Shown: positions 1 to 8,290, counted from the first letter of the stretch. The stretch is 64,000 nt of DNA from Streptomyces cyaneofuscatus (GCF_000718135.1 NZ_JOEM01000008.1:361488-425487), one strand, 5' to 3'. Notes: generated by a model from the sequence alone, not told the origin. Numbers and translations: made by a program.

Positions 1-624
1 GACGGCTTCCTCAACCCGCCGCGCCCCGACGGCGCCCCGCGGTCGTTCGTGGGCTTCAAGGACGGCACCGCGCACCCGGACACGGCGTCGGCGCGGGAGA
101 TGGACCGGCTGGTCTGGGTCGGTCCGGAGGGGCCGGGCTGGGCGCGCGGCGGGAGCTACCAGGTCCTGCGCACCATCCGGTTGCGGGCCGAGGCGTGGGA
201 CCGGGTCCCGCTCGGTGAGCAGGAGCGGATCTTCGGCCGGCGCAAGTCGACGGGGGCGCCGCTCGACGGGCGTAGGGAGAGCGACCTGCCGGACTACGGG
301 CGGGATCCGGAGGGCCGGGTCACCCCGCTGGACTCGCACATCCGCCGGGCCAATCCGCGGACCGCCGGAAGCGAGGACTCGGTGTTGCTGCGCCGGAGCT
401 ACAACATCGACCGGGGCCTCGCGCCCGACGGCACCCTCGATGTGGGACTGGTCTTCTGCTGCTACCAGCGGGACATCGCCAGGCAGTTCGCGACCGTGCA
501 GAAGCGGCTGGAGGGCGAGCGGTTCGCCGACTTCAGCACCACGACGGGCGGCGGCTACTTCCTCGCGCTGCCGGGGGTGGCCGGCTCCTCGGACTGGTAC
601 GGCTCCGCGCTGCTCGGCTCCTGA
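1..624 (+). CDS. efeB: Dyp-type peroxidase / deferrochelatase EfeB, 5'-truncated
   Basis: C-terminal part of a haem-dependent dye-decolourising peroxidase of the EfeB type, which acts with EfeO/EfeU in iron acquisition after Tat export. The reading frame is open from base 1, so the N-terminus lies outside the window. The family motif GFKDGT is at 52-69, followed by the proximal haem-ligand histidine in the stretch SHIRRANPR and by the LLRRSYN motif with the conserved arginine. Stop TGA is at 622-624. The last 70 bases overlap, tail to tail, the end of the siderophore ATPase gene on the other strand. Both loci concern iron, which supports the assignment. EfeB rather than another Dyp subclass is inferred from sequence resemblance; efeO and efeU would lie to the left, unseen. 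Confidence 0.85.
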   Translation, partial: DGFLNPPRPDGAPRSFVGFKDGTAHPDTASAREMDRLVWVGPEGPGWARGGSYQVLRTIRLRAEAWDRVPLGEQERIFGRRKSTGAPLDGRRESDLPDYGRDPEGRVTPLDSHIRRANPRTAGSEDSVLLRRSYNIDRGLAPDGTLDVGLVFCCYQRDIARQFATVQKRLEGERFADFSTTTGGGYFLALPGVAGSSDWYGSALLGS

Positions 625-1436
625 CGGCCCGGCCTCTCCCGCACGTGGTGGCGGCCGATCGGCAGCATCAGGGGCCGGCCGGAGACCGGATCCTCGACGA
701 CGCGGCTCTCCAGGCCGAAGACCGCGCGGACGGTCTCCTCGGTGAGCACATCGGCCGGGGAGCCGGCGGCGTGCAGCGTGCCGTCGGCGAGGGCGATGAG
801 GTGGTCGGCGTACCGGGCGGCGAGGTTGAGGTCGTGGAGCACCATCACGATGGTGGTGCCGCGCAAGCGGTTGAGGTCGGTCAGCAGGTCGAGGACCTCG
901 ATCTGGTGGCTGGCGTCGAGGAACGTGGTGGGCTCGTCGAGCAGGAGCAGATCGGTCTGCTGGGCCAGGGCCATGGCGATCCAGACGCGCTGGCGCTGGC
1001 CGCCGGAGAGTTCGTCGACCGCGCGGTCGGCCAGCGGTTCCGTGGCCGTCGCCTCCAGGGCCGAGGCCACGGCGGCGTCGTCCTTCTCGTTCCAGCGGGA
1101 GAACATGGACTGGTGGGGGTGGCGGCCCCGGCCCACGAGGTCGGAGACGGTGATGCCCTCGGGCGCCACCGGGGACTGCGGCAACAGGCCGAGCGTACGG
1201 GCCAGTTCCTTGGCGGGGAGGCGGTGCACCTCCTTGCCGTCCAGGACGACCCGGCCCTCGCGGGGTGCGAGGAGGCGGGACATCGAGCGCAGCAGGGTGG
1301 ACTTGCCGCAGGCGTTGGCGCCGACGATGACGGTGATCGCGCCCGGCGGTACGGCCAGGTCGAGGGAGGAGACGACCGTACGGTCGCCGTAGCCGAGGGT
1401 GAGGTCTTCGGCGGTCAGTTGGTGGTCGGTGGTCAT
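555..1436 (-). CDS. Iron-siderophore ABC transporter ATP-binding protein (FepC/FecE-like)
   Basis: Cytoplasmic ATPase that powers siderophore import through the two FecCD permeases encoded just upstream. The 293-residue protein has Walker A GANACGKST near residue 38, the ABC signature LSGGQRQR, Walker B LLLLDEPTTFLD and the switch histidine in MVLHD. Its ATG overlaps the stop of the upstream permease by four bases (ATGA), indicating translational coupling. The final 30 or so residues are charged and low-complexity and are encoded in the overlap with the converging efeB gene, so this tail is probably not functionally conserved. Regulation is expected from the iron box upstream of the operon. 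Confidence 0.93.
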   Translation of the reverse strand: MTTDHQLTAEDLTLGYGDRTVVSSLDLAVPPGAITVIVGANACGKSTLLRSMSRLLAPREGRVVLDGKEVHRLPAKELARTLGLLPQSPVAPEGITVSDLVGRGRHPHQSMFSRWNEKDDAAVASALEATATEPLADRAVDELSGGQRQRVWIAMALAQQTDLLLLDEPTTFLDASHQIEVLDLLTDLNRLRGTTIVMVLHDLNLAARYADHLIALADGTLHAAGSPADVLTEETVRAVFGLESRVVEDPVSGRPLMLPIGRHHVRERPGRQEPSSAEPYQSEEPATPGSARK

Positions 1437-2506
1437 AGCGAGCCTCCCGCCCGGTTGGTGCGGATGATCAGGTAGACGAGGTAGGGGGCGCCGAGGACGC
1501 CGGTGACGACGCCCACCGGGTAGCGCTCGCCGAAGGCGAACTGGCCGGTGAAGTCGGCGACGAGGACCAGCAGCGAGCCGACGAGCCCGGCGGGCACCAG
1601 CAGGGAGCCGCCCGCGCCGACGATCCGGGCGGCGATCGGGCCGGAGAGGAACGCCACGAACGCGATGGGTCCGGCGGCCGCCGTGGCGAAGGCGATGAGC
1701 CCGACGGCGGCCACGATGACGGTGATCCGGGTGCGTTCGACCCGTACGCCGAGGGCGGAGGCCGTGTCGTCGCCGAGCTGCATCGCGGAGAGGCCGCGGG
1801 CCTGGCCGAGGAGGAGCGGGGTGAGGACGGCGGCCGCGGCGAGGGCGGGCAACACCTGGTCCCAGGTGGCGCCGTTGAGGCTGCCGGTCAGCCAGCGCAT
1901 CGCCTCCTGGAGGTCCCATTCGGCGGCCTGGGACAGGACGTAGGAGGTGATGCTGTCGAGCATGGCGGAGATGCCGATGCCGATGAGGATGAGCCGGGTG
2001 CCGACGACCCCGCCCCTGAACGCCAGGGAGTAGACGAGCAGGGCGACGCCGAGTCCGGCGGCGATGGCGAGGACCGAGACCTGCACCTCGCCGAGGGAGA
2101 GCGTGACGATGGCGATGGCCGCGGCGGCACTCGCCCCGGAGCTGATGCCGATGATGTCGGGGCTGGCGAGGGGGTTGCGGAGCATCGTCTGGATGGTGAC
2201 ACCGGCCAGGCCGAAGCTGAACCCGGCCACCAGGGCGAGAACCGCGCGCGGCAGCCGCAGCCGGCCGACGGTGAAGGAGGCGCCCGGCACCTGCTCGCCG
2301 AGGATGACCCGCCACACGTCGCCGGGCGGGTAGAACGTCCGGCCCGCCATCAGGGTCACGGCGAACGCGGCGACGGCGAGGACGGCCAGGGCGAGGATCA
2401 CCAGGCGCCTGCGGGAGGCGCCGCGGATACGGCGGCGGGTGGCGGCCGCGACGGACGCGGGGGACGCCTCCTGGGGGGCCGGCCGGGTGAGGGCGGGGGC
2501 GCTCAC
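1433..2506 (-). CDS. Siderophore ABC transporter permease, FecCD family (FepG-like)
   Basis: Integral membrane permease of the FecCD/BtuC class, 357 residues with about nine or ten hydrophobic segments after a basic N-terminal tail. The family motif RLPRAVLALVAGFSFGLAG, the coupling stretch RNPLASPDIIGISSGA and the C-terminal YPVGVVTGVLGAPYLVYLI are visible. The GTG start overlaps the stop of the preceding permease by four bases (GTGA), and its own stop overlaps the ATPase start in the same way. It pairs with the other permease to form the heterodimeric channel for a ferric siderophore. The particular siderophore cannot be told from sequence. Confidence 0.93.
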   Translation of the reverse strand: MSAPALTRPAPQEASPASVAAATRRRIRGASRRRLVILALAVLAVAAFAVTLMAGRTFYPPGDVWRVILGEQVPGASFTVGRLRLPRAVLALVAGFSFGLAGVTIQTMLRNPLASPDIIGISSGASAAAAIAIVTLSLGEVQVSVLAIAAGLGVALLVYSLAFRGGVVGTRLILIGIGISAMLDSITSYVLSQAAEWDLQEAMRWLTGSLNGATWDQVLPALAAAAVLTPLLLGQARGLSAMQLGDDTASALGVRVERTRITVIVAAVGLIAFATAAAGPIAFVAFLSGPIAARIVGAGGSLLVPAGLVGSLLVLVADFTGQFAFGERYPVGVVTGVLGAPYLVYLIIRTNRAGGSL

Positions 2507-3546
2507 AGGGCACGCACCTTCTGTCGGCGGACGATGTAGATGAAGAAGGGGGCGCCGATCAGCGCGGTCACGATGCCCACGTCGATCTCAGCCGGGCGCG
2601 CGACGATCCGCCCGGCAACGTCGGCGGCGGTGAGGAGAACCGCGCCGAGCAGCGCCGAGAGCGGCAGCAGCCAGCGGTGGTCGACGCCGACGAGCAGCCG
2701 GCAGGTGTGCGGGACGACGAGGCCGACGAAGCCGATGGGCCCGGCGACGGCGGTCGCCGCTCCGCACAGCAGTACGGCGCCGAGCGCGGCCACCGCCCGG
2801 GCGACGGCGACGCGTTCACCTAGACCGGCCGCCAACTCATCGCCCAGGGCGAGGGAGTTGAGGGCGCGTGCGGAGAGCAGGCAGACGGCGAAGCCGACCA
2901 CGAGGAACGGCGCCACCTGGCCGATGCGCTCGAAGGAAGCGCCGCCGACGCCGCCGATCTGCCAGAGCTTGAAGGATCCGGCGATGTCGTTACGGGGCAG
3001 GATGACGGCGCTGACGAGCGAGGCGAACGCGGCGGAGGTGGCGGCCCCGGCGAGCGCCAGCTTCAGCGGGGTGGCCCCTCCCCTCCCGAGAGTTCCCACG
3101 GTGTACACGAACAGGGCGGAGAGGGCGGCGCCCGCGATGGCGACCCAGATGTAGCCGGTCGGCGAGGAGAGCCCGAAGAAGGCCACGGCGGTGACGACCG
3201 CGAGCGAGGCACCCATGTTGACGCCGAGGATGCCGGGGTCGGCGAGAGGGTTGCGGGTCACGCCCTGCATCACGCCTCCGGCGAGGCCCAGCGCCGCGCC
3301 GATGACGACCGCGAGGACCGTACGGGGGATCCGCTTCGTCGCCGCCGCCTGCCCGAGGGTCTCGTCGGCCCCGCCGAGCGCCGCCTGGACGTCGGCCCAC
3401 GGTACATCGCGCGAGCCGAACGCGATCGACGCCACCATGACGGCGGCCAGCGCGAGGACGGCGGCGAGGAGCCAGAGCGTGCGGACGCCCGCCGGACGCC
3501 GGGCCATGGTGGCGTCCGGCGGGCGCCGGTCGGTGGAAGCGGTCAC
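2503..3546 (-). CDS. Siderophore ABC transporter permease, FecCD family (FepD-like)
   Basis: First permease of the operon, about 347 residues, with RIPRTVLAVVIGAALGLAG, RNPLADPGILGVNMGAS and a C-terminal EIDVGIVTALIGAPFFIYI that fit the FecCD family. Two starts are possible. A GTG at 3546 gives a four-base GTGA overlap with the lipoprotein stop, matching the spacing used throughout this operon. An in-frame ATG at 3507 lies 13 codons later. The GTG is preferred because every other junction here is a four-base overlap. It forms the membrane channel with the downstream permease and depends on the lipoprotein for substrate delivery. Confidence 0.92.
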   Translation of the reverse strand: MTASTDRRPPDATMARRPAGVRTLWLLAAVLALAAVMVASIAFGSRDVPWADVQAALGGADETLGQAAATKRIPRTVLAVVIGAALGLAGGVMQGVTRNPLADPGILGVNMGASLAVVTAVAFFGLSSPTGYIWVAIAGAALSALFVYTVGTLGRGGATPLKLALAGAATSAAFASLVSAVILPRNDIAGSFKLWQIGGVGGASFERIGQVAPFLVVGFAVCLLSARALNSLALGDELAAGLGERVAVARAVAALGAVLLCGAATAVAGPIGFVGLVVPHTCRLLVGVDHRWLLPLSALLGAVLLTAADVAGRIVARPAEIDVGIVTALIGAPFFIYIVRRQKVRAL

Positions 3547-4583
3547 TTGACCTTGTCCGCGGCCTCGGCGAGGGCGGCGGCGTAGTCGTCGAGCACGTAA
3601 CCGATCGACAGGGGCGTCGGGTTGGCGGCGGTGGCCAGGGGCGAGGTGCCGGGCAGGAGGTAGGTGGAGCCGCGCTTGACGGCGGGGATCTTGGAGAGCA
3701 GCGGGTCCTTGCTGATGGTCTTCAGCAGCTCGCCCGTGTCGTCCCCGTACCCGGTGATGATGTCGACGTCGTCGAACGCGTCGATCTGCTCGGCGCTCTT
3801 GGTGAGGGCGAACTTCTTCGTGCCCTCGGACGCCTTCGCGATGCTGCCCGGGATCTTCATGCCCAGGTCCTGGAAGAACTGCGTGCGGGTGTCGTGGGCG
3901 GTGTAGAAGCCGATCTCGCTGACGTCGTTGGGGTCGACGTGCGTCATGAACATCGCCGACTTGCCCTTGAGCTGCGGGTACTTGGCGGCGGTCTTCGCTA
4001 TGTCGCCGTCGAGCTTCGTGATCAGCTTCTCGCCCTCGTCGGCGAGGCCGATCGCCTTGCTGTTGGTGCGGATGATCTCGCGCCACGGGGTGGCCCAGGC
4101 GGCGTCCGGGTAGGCGACGACGGGGGCGATCTCGCTGAGGGTCTCGTAGTCCTTCTTGGTCAGTCCGGAGTACGCGGCCAGGATGACGTCGGGCTTCGTG
4201 TCGGCCACGGCCTCGAAGTCGATCCCGTCGGTCTCGTCGAACAGCACCGGCGTCTTGGCCTTGAGCTCCTTCAGCCGCTCCTCGACCCAGGGCAGCACCC
4301 CGTCGCCGTCGTCGTCGCCGAAGTTGGCGGAGGCCATGCCGACGGGCACGACACCGAGCGCCAGCGGAACCTCGTGGTTGGCCCAGTTGACCGTGGCGAC
4401 GCGCTTCGGCTCGGCGGGGATGGTGGTCGTGCCCAGGGCGTGCTCGACCGTCAGCGGGAAGCCGCCGCCAGCGCTCCCCTCGCTCTTCTTGTTCTCGGCG
4501 TCACCACTCCCGCTCCCGCCGCAGGCGGCGACGGAGACGAGGGCGGCTGCCACGGCGAGCAGACGGAGGCGGTGTGAGGACAT
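3543..4583 (-). CDS. Iron-siderophore substrate-binding lipoprotein
   Basis: Extracytoplasmic binding protein of the FhuD/FepB (Peripla_BP_2) type, 346 residues. The N-terminus has basic residues, a hydrophobic core and a lipobox ending VSVAAC at about residue 21, so it should be a diacylated membrane-anchored lipoprotein. The mature part begins with a Gly/Ser-rich linker, followed by the family pattern TTTIPAEPKRVATVNW and a C-terminal LDDYAAALAEAADKV. It is the first gene of a four-gene operon whose later genes follow with four-base overlaps. An iron box about 100 bases upstream of the ATG predicts repression by iron-loaded DmdR/IdeR. Confidence 0.93.
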   Translation of the reverse strand: MSSHRLRLLAVAAALVSVAACGGSGSGDAENKKSEGSAGGGFPLTVEHALGTTTIPAEPKRVATVNWANHEVPLALGVVPVGMASANFGDDDGDGVLPWVEERLKELKAKTPVLFDETDGIDFEAVADTKPDVILAAYSGLTKKDYETLSEIAPVVAYPDAAWATPWREIIRTNSKAIGLADEGEKLITKLDGDIAKTAAKYPQLKGKSAMFMTHVDPNDVSEIGFYTAHDTRTQFFQDLGMKIPGSIAKASEGTKKFALTKSAEQIDAFDDVDIITGYGDDTGELLKTISKDPLLSKIPAVKRGSTYLLPGTSPLATAANPTPLSIGYVLDDYAAALAEAADKVK

Positions 4584-4682
4584 GGGTGAGTACCCGGCTT
4601 TCCGGAGGATCGGGGTGCCGCTTCCCGCACGTCCGGGCAGGGACCGCCGTCGTGGAGGGGTGCACTGCGGAGGCAGAGCGGC

Positions 4683-4701
4683 TTAGGTAAGGCTTGCCTT
4701 T
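4683..4701 (-). promoter_or_regulatory. Iron box (DmdR/IdeR/DtxR-type operator)
   Basis: The 19-base sequence TTAGGTAAGGCTTGCCTTT is an imperfect palindrome that closely matches the actinobacterial iron box TTAGGTTAGGCTMACCTAA. It lies 100-118 bases upstream of the siderophore lipoprotein ATG, where an operator would overlap the promoter. Family knowledge says DmdR1/IdeR binds such sites with Fe(II) and represses siderophore uptake genes. Confidence 0.85.
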
Positions 4702-4794
4702 GCACTTTATGAGAGGAGGCGCGGGTGTCGCAATCAACTGTTTGAGACAGGGGTTGTAGCGATAAGGACATCCGATGGGCGGTGAAGAAGGCTC

Positions 4795-4825
4795 TTGACC
4801 CTCACGTGGCGTCAGGCCGCATAGT
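4795..4825 (+). promoter_or_regulatory. MerR-type promoter/operator with 19-bp spacer
   Basis: TTGACC (4795-4800) and CATAGT (4820-4825) are separated by 19 bases, the overlong spacing typical of MerR-controlled promoters. Within the spacer, CCTCACG and CGTCAGG (4800-4806 and 4810-4816) form a near-perfect inverted repeat with one mismatch. The expected transcription start coincides with the GTG start codon at 4832, so the transcript would be leaderless. No Shine-Dalgarno sequence is present. Confidence 0.7.
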
Positions 4826-4831
4826 CGTGCC

Positions 4832-5947
4832 GTGCAAGAACACTGGACCGTGGGACGCGTGGCCGAGCTGGCCGGCGTGAGCGTTCGCACCCTGCATCAC
4901 TACGACGAAATCGGACTGGTCCGCCCGTCCGCACGGACCGCCGCCGGGTACCGGGCCTATGCGGCGGGCGATGTGGAACGGCTGCGTGAGGTGCTGGCCT
5001 ACCGGCGGCTGGGCTTCGGACTGCGGGAGATCGCGGAACTGGTCGACGACCCGTCGGCCGACGCGGTCGCGCACCTGCACCGGCTGCGCGGCCTGCTGGT
5101 GGAGCGGCGTGATCGCGCCGACGCGATGGTGACGGCCATCGACAGGGAACTCAGGACAAGGGCCAGTGGGCTCAAGGTGACACCGGAAGAGCAACTGGAA
5201 GTGCTCGGTGCACGGCTGTACGACGCGATCGGAGACGCCTACGCGGCGACCCGGCAAACTGATCCCCGGATCGCCGCGCAGATCTGGGACGCGCTCGGGG
5301 ACGCGCGGACGGTGCTGAACGTCGGGGCCGGCACCGGCTCCTACGAGCCCTCCGACCGCCAGGTGACCGCGGTGGAGCCGTCGGCGGTCATGCGGGGACA
5401 GCGCCCTCCCGGCTCGGCGCCGTGCGTCGACGCGGCGGCGGAGAGCCTGCCGTTCGCGGACGGTTCCTTCGATGTCGCGATGGCCGTCTCCACCGTTCAC
5501 CACTGGGGGGACCCGATCGCGGGGCTGCGCGAGATGCGGCGGGTGGCCCGCCACGTGGTGGTGCTCACCTTCGACACCGACGAGCCCGGATGGCAGGACC
5601 GGTTCTGGCTCACCCGCGACTATCTGCCCGAGTTCACCGGCGTCCTCGCGGAGTTCCCCTCGCTCGCCGGGATGGCCGACGCGATCGGCGCCCGCGCCGA
5701 GCCGGTACCCGTCCCGTGGGACTGCGCCGACGGCCTGTTCGAGGCGTACTGGCGCCGGCCGGGGGCGTATCTGGAGGAGCGTGTGCGCCGTGCGATGTCG
5801 GTGTGGACGAGGGTCGGGCCGGAGGCGGAGGAGCGTGCGGTGCGCAGCCTCGGCGACGACCTGGCCTCCGGCCGGTGGGCCGTACGCAACGGCGACCTGG
5901 CCGGGCTCGACGCGGCGGATCTCGGTCTCCGCCTGCTCAGGGCGTGA
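4832..5947 (+). CDS. MerR-family regulator fused to a SAM-dependent methyltransferase
   Basis: A single 371-residue frame carries two domains. Residues 1-72 are a MerR winged helix-turn-helix (VGRVAELAGVSVRTLHHYDE), followed by the usual dimerisation helix to about residue 112. Residues about 125-370 resemble a stand-alone class I methyltransferase, with motif I VLNVGAGTGSYEP at 151-163, the acidic loop VTAVEPS and the motif FADGSFDVAMAVSTVHHW. MerR effectors normally bind in the C-terminal domain, so here an enzyme replaces the sensor. Substrate and regulon are unknown; the gene's own promoter looks autoregulated. An assembly frameshift could in principle create such a join, but codon bias is uniform across it. 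GTG start is chosen from promoter position. Confidence 0.85.
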   Translation: MQEHWTVGRVAELAGVSVRTLHHYDEIGLVRPSARTAAGYRAYAAGDVERLREVLAYRRLGFGLREIAELVDDPSADAVAHLHRLRGLLVERRDRADAMVTAIDRELRTRASGLKVTPEEQLEVLGARLYDAIGDAYAATRQTDPRIAAQIWDALGDARTVLNVGAGTGSYEPSDRQVTAVEPSAVMRGQRPPGSAPCVDAAAESLPFADGSFDVAMAVSTVHHWGDPIAGLREMRRVARHVVVLTFDTDEPGWQDRFWLTRDYLPEFTGVLAEFPSLAGMADAIGARAEPVPVPWDCADGLFEAYWRRPGAYLEERVRRAMSVWTRVGPEAEERAVRSLGDDLASGRWAVRNGDLAGLDAADLGLRLLRA

Positions 5948-5958
5948 TCTCCGGGCGC

Positions 5959-5997
5959 GAACTCAGGACGTGAACTCAGGGAATCAGGGAACTCAGG
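5959..5997. repeat. Three copies of GAACTCAGG at a convergent gene junction
   Basis: GAACTCAGG occurs at 5959-5967, 5972-5980 and 5989-5997, between the end of the MerR fusion gene and the stop codon of the AraC gene, the last copy overlapping that stop. Comparable short degenerate repeats lie at two other convergent junctions in this window. Confidence 0.6.
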
Positions 5998-6814
5998 GCG
6001 TGGGTTCCGGCCGGAACGTGCCCGGGGTCAGCCCGGTGGTCCGCCGGAAGGCCACGCCGAAGGCGCTCGCGGAGCGGTAGCCGACCTGTTCGGCGACCGA
6101 CTCGACGTCCCAGCCCCGGGTGAGCAGGCCGATCGCGTGCTGGGCGCGGACCGTCGCGACCCAGCGTACGAAGCTCGTGCCCGTCTCGGCGCTGAAGGCG
6201 CGCGTGACCGTACGGGTGCTGACCCCCAGCTCGGACGCCCAGTCCGCCAGCGTCCGCTGGTCGCCCGGGTCCTCGCGGACCGCGTCCGCGACGGGGCGCA
6301 GGAGTGCGGAGGTGGGGACCTGGACGAGCAGTTCGCGGGGCGACGGCGCGAGGACGTCGAGCACGAGCGCCTCGGTCGCGGCCCGGGAGGAGGGGGCGAG
6401 GCCGGGTTCGCCGAGCCGTTCCAGCAGGAGGCGCAGCAAGGGGGTGATCTCGACGGCGACCGGGGTGTCGGAGATCGACGACGTCGTACGGAAGCCGAAG
6501 AAGCTGGCCCGGAACCAGGTCCCCGCCGTCGCCGACCCGGAGTGCAGGGTCCCGGCGGGCATCCAGAGGCCGAGGGCGGGGGTGATCGTCCAGATGCGTT
6601 CGCCGACCACCGCCGAGGAGGCGCCCCGCTCGTTCCAGAGCAGCTCGTGGAAGGGGTGGGAGTGCGCGTCCCAGAGGGTGTCGTGGGAGACGACCTCGTC
6701 GTAGGGCTGGATGACGAAGGGGGTGTCGACCGCACCGGGCGCATGCGCGGGCAGCGACCGGGTCTCCCTGGTCGTGGACGGTCCGGCCTCCCCGGCCGTG
6801 GGCATCACGCGCAT
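5993..6814 (-). CDS. AraC-family transcriptional regulator with cupin-like N-terminal domain
   Basis: Cytoplasmic DNA-binding regulator, 273 residues. The N-terminal half (about residues 35-120) has the beta-rich AraC-binding/cupin pattern, including the HSHPFHELLWNERG stretch typical of effector-binding AraC proteins. The C-terminal third has two helix-turn-helix units: LADWASELGVSTRTVTRAFS and the conserved VAEQVGYRSASAFGVAFRR ending in GLTPGTFR. Neighbouring genes are divergent or convergent, so its target is not evident; an autoregulatory or efflux target elsewhere is possible. The effector is unknown. Confidence 0.88.
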   Translation of the reverse strand: MRVMPTAGEAGPSTTRETRSLPAHAPGAVDTPFVIQPYDEVVSHDTLWDAHSHPFHELLWNERGASSAVVGERIWTITPALGLWMPAGTLHSGSATAGTWFRASFFGFRTTSSISDTPVAVEITPLLRLLLERLGEPGLAPSSRAATEALVLDVLAPSPRELLVQVPTSALLRPVADAVREDPGDQRTLADWASELGVSTRTVTRAFSAETGTSFVRWVATVRAQHAIGLLTRGWDVESVAEQVGYRSASAFGVAFRRTTGLTPGTFRPEPTP

Positions 6815-6951
6815 CCGCCCAGCCTAGAAGGTGGGCGCGGGGCCCGGTTCCCCCGCTCCCCCGGTACGACGCGGTCGCCCATGGCCCGGACCGGGGCGTG
6901 CGGGGGTGCTGCGCCTCGCCGTCTGCCTCAACTCGACGTTTACGCCGGGGT

Positions 6952-6978
6952 GGTTACGTCCTTCAGGTGAAAGGGATA
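6952..6978 (+). promoter_or_regulatory. Possible sigma-B-type stress promoter
   Basis: GGTTAC (6952-6957) and GGGATA (6973-6978), 15 bases apart, resemble the streptomycete sigma-B/H pattern GNNTN14-16GGGTAY. This would put the transcription start about 85 bases before the EF-hand gene. The rest of 6815-7072, between the divergent AraC and EF-hand genes, shows no other clear structure. The match is imperfect and uncertain. Confidence 0.3.
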
Positions 6979-7072
6979 CGGCTTTCGCCGTGCTCACCGC
7001 CCTTCGGCCGGACAGTGGGTGGGCCGACCGGGCTCCGGTCGGCGGGACCGTACGGTGAAAGGTGACGGATTC

Positions 7073-7606
7073 ATGACCACTGAGGCCACCCGGCGGGTCG
7101 CACTCGTCTTCTCCCTGTTCGATGCCAACGCCAACGGGGTCCTGGAGGCCGACGACTTCGAGCTCATGGCCGACCGCGTCGTGGGCGAGGCACACGCCTC
7201 GGACCAGGCGGCGAAGGACGCGATGCGGGGAGCGTTCCGGCGGTACTGGACGACCCTGCTCACCGAGCTCGACGAGAACGGCGACGGCGAGATCAGCTTC
7301 GAGGAGTTCACCGCCTGTGTGCTGTCGCCGGAGCGGTTCGACGAGACCGTCGCCGTGTTCGCCGAGGCGCTCGCGGCGCTCGGCGACCCGGACGGCGACG
7401 GCCTGATCGAGCGGCCGCTGTTCATGGCGCTGATGACGGCGATCGGGTTCGAGCCCGCCAACATCGACGCGCTCTTCGACGCCTTCGAGCCGACCGACGG
7501 GGACCGGATCCGGGTGGAGACGTGGGTCGCCGGGATCAAGGACTACTACGCGCCAGGCAAGGCCGGCATCCCCGGCGACCACCTGGTCGTCGGCACGCCC
7601 GTCTGA
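7073..7606 (+). CDS. EF-hand calcium-binding protein (calerythrin-like)
   Basis: Acidic 177-residue protein with four EF-hand positions. The loops are DANANGVLEADD (17-28), DENGDGEISFEE (67-78), DPDGDGLIERPL (105-116, last ligand replaced by Leu) and a degenerate EPTDGDRIRVET (139-150, starting with Glu). Loops 1 and 2 look competent to bind calcium. The four-hand layout matches calerythrin and the Cab proteins of actinomycetes, thought to buffer or sense calcium in the cytoplasm. The ATG at 7073 is chosen because homology begins there and GGTGA precedes it; the frame stays open further upstream. It ends at a strong hairpin shared with the converging thioesterase gene. Confidence 0.9.
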   Translation: MTTEATRRVALVFSLFDANANGVLEADDFELMADRVVGEAHASDQAAKDAMRGAFRRYWTTLLTELDENGDGEISFEEFTACVLSPERFDETVAVFAEALAALGDPDGDGLIERPLFMALMTAIGFEPANIDALFDAFEPTDGDRIRVETWVAGIKDYYAPGKAGIPGDHLVVGTPV

Positions 7607-7626
7607 CCGGCCGGCCCCGATGAACC

Positions 7627-7661
7627 GTGGACGCCCCGCCTGCCGGACCAGGGGCGTCCAC
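7627..7661. terminator. Bidirectional hairpin terminator
   Basis: GTGGACGCCCC (7627-7637) and GGGGCGTCCAC (7651-7661) form a perfect 11-base stem with a 13-base loop, between the convergent EF-hand and thioesterase genes. No T-run follows, as is usual for Streptomyces terminators. Confidence 0.8.
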
Positions 7662-7674
7662 ACTTCTGGGCGGC

Positions 7675-8091
7675 TCAGCCGGTCAGCAGGTCCGGGTTGC
7701 CCGCCAGTGCGGCCAGGCGGCCCTGCGGGTCCGGGACGAGGCGGCGTTCGGTCAGGTCGAGGACGCCGGCCACCCCGGTGATCTCGGCGGCGACGGTGCC
7801 GTCCTCCTTGATGACCTGCTGGGCCAGGGTGAACGTCTTCCCCGTGCCGTAGTCGAAGCGGCAGGTGACCCGTACCTTCTCCCCGCCCCGCAGCTCGCGG
7901 CGGTACTTCACGGTGACCTCCAGCTGCACCGGGCCGATGCCGTCGGCCAGCAGCTTCTCCTGGGGGAGCCCGGCTGCCCGCAGCAGCTCCCAGCGGGCGT
8001 GCTCCGCGTACTGGAGGTAGACGGCCTGGTTCAGATGGCCCTGGGTGTCGAGCTCGTAGCCGCGCACGGTCACATCAACGGAGAAGGTCAT
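7675..8091 (-). CDS. Acyl-CoA thioesterase, 4HBT/hotdog fold
   Basis: Small cytoplasmic hotdog-fold thioesterase of about 138 residues. The 4HBT pattern RGYELDTQGHLNQAVYLQY contains the acidic residue and the H-x-N that mark 4-hydroxybenzoyl-CoA-type thioesterases, followed by the long helix EHARWELLRAAG and beta strands ending in GVLDLTERR. It probably hydrolyses an acyl-CoA; the acyl group is unknown. The ATG at 8091 is preferred because homology starts there, although no clear ribosome-binding site precedes it. A GTG at 8109 would add six residues. Confidence 0.85.
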   Translation of the reverse strand: MTFSVDVTVRGYELDTQGHLNQAVYLQYAEHARWELLRAAGLPQEKLLADGIGPVQLEVTVKYRRELRGGEKVRVTCRFDYGTGKTFTLAQQVIKEDGTVAAEITGVAGVLDLTERRLVPDPQGRLAALAGNPDLLTG

Positions 8092-8194
8092 GACCGTGCG
8101 AACGCCCACGCCCGGTGATCCATTCCGGTGAGCCGGTCCTGCCGCACCCCTTTACGGGCCTGTCATGCACCGGTAACTTCCACGGCGCAAGAGA

Positions 8195-8203
8195 TTGCAG
8201 CAA
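8195..8203. promoter_or_regulatory. Possible MalR-like operator upstream of the amylase gene
   Basis: TTGCAGCAA is a perfect 9-base dyad about 90 bases upstream of the amylase ATG, preceded by GCAAGA. Streptomyces amylase promoters carry TGCA-type repeats bound by MalR/Reg1 (LacI family), so this is a candidate operator. The site is short and could be chance. Confidence 0.35.
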
Positions 8204-8290
8204 CATTCCGGCAGAGTTTGCCGCCGGATCGTGCTCCCCTTCGCCGAACCCCGAGGCGCGTCAGGGTTCTCCCCTCCCCTGGAGACACGT

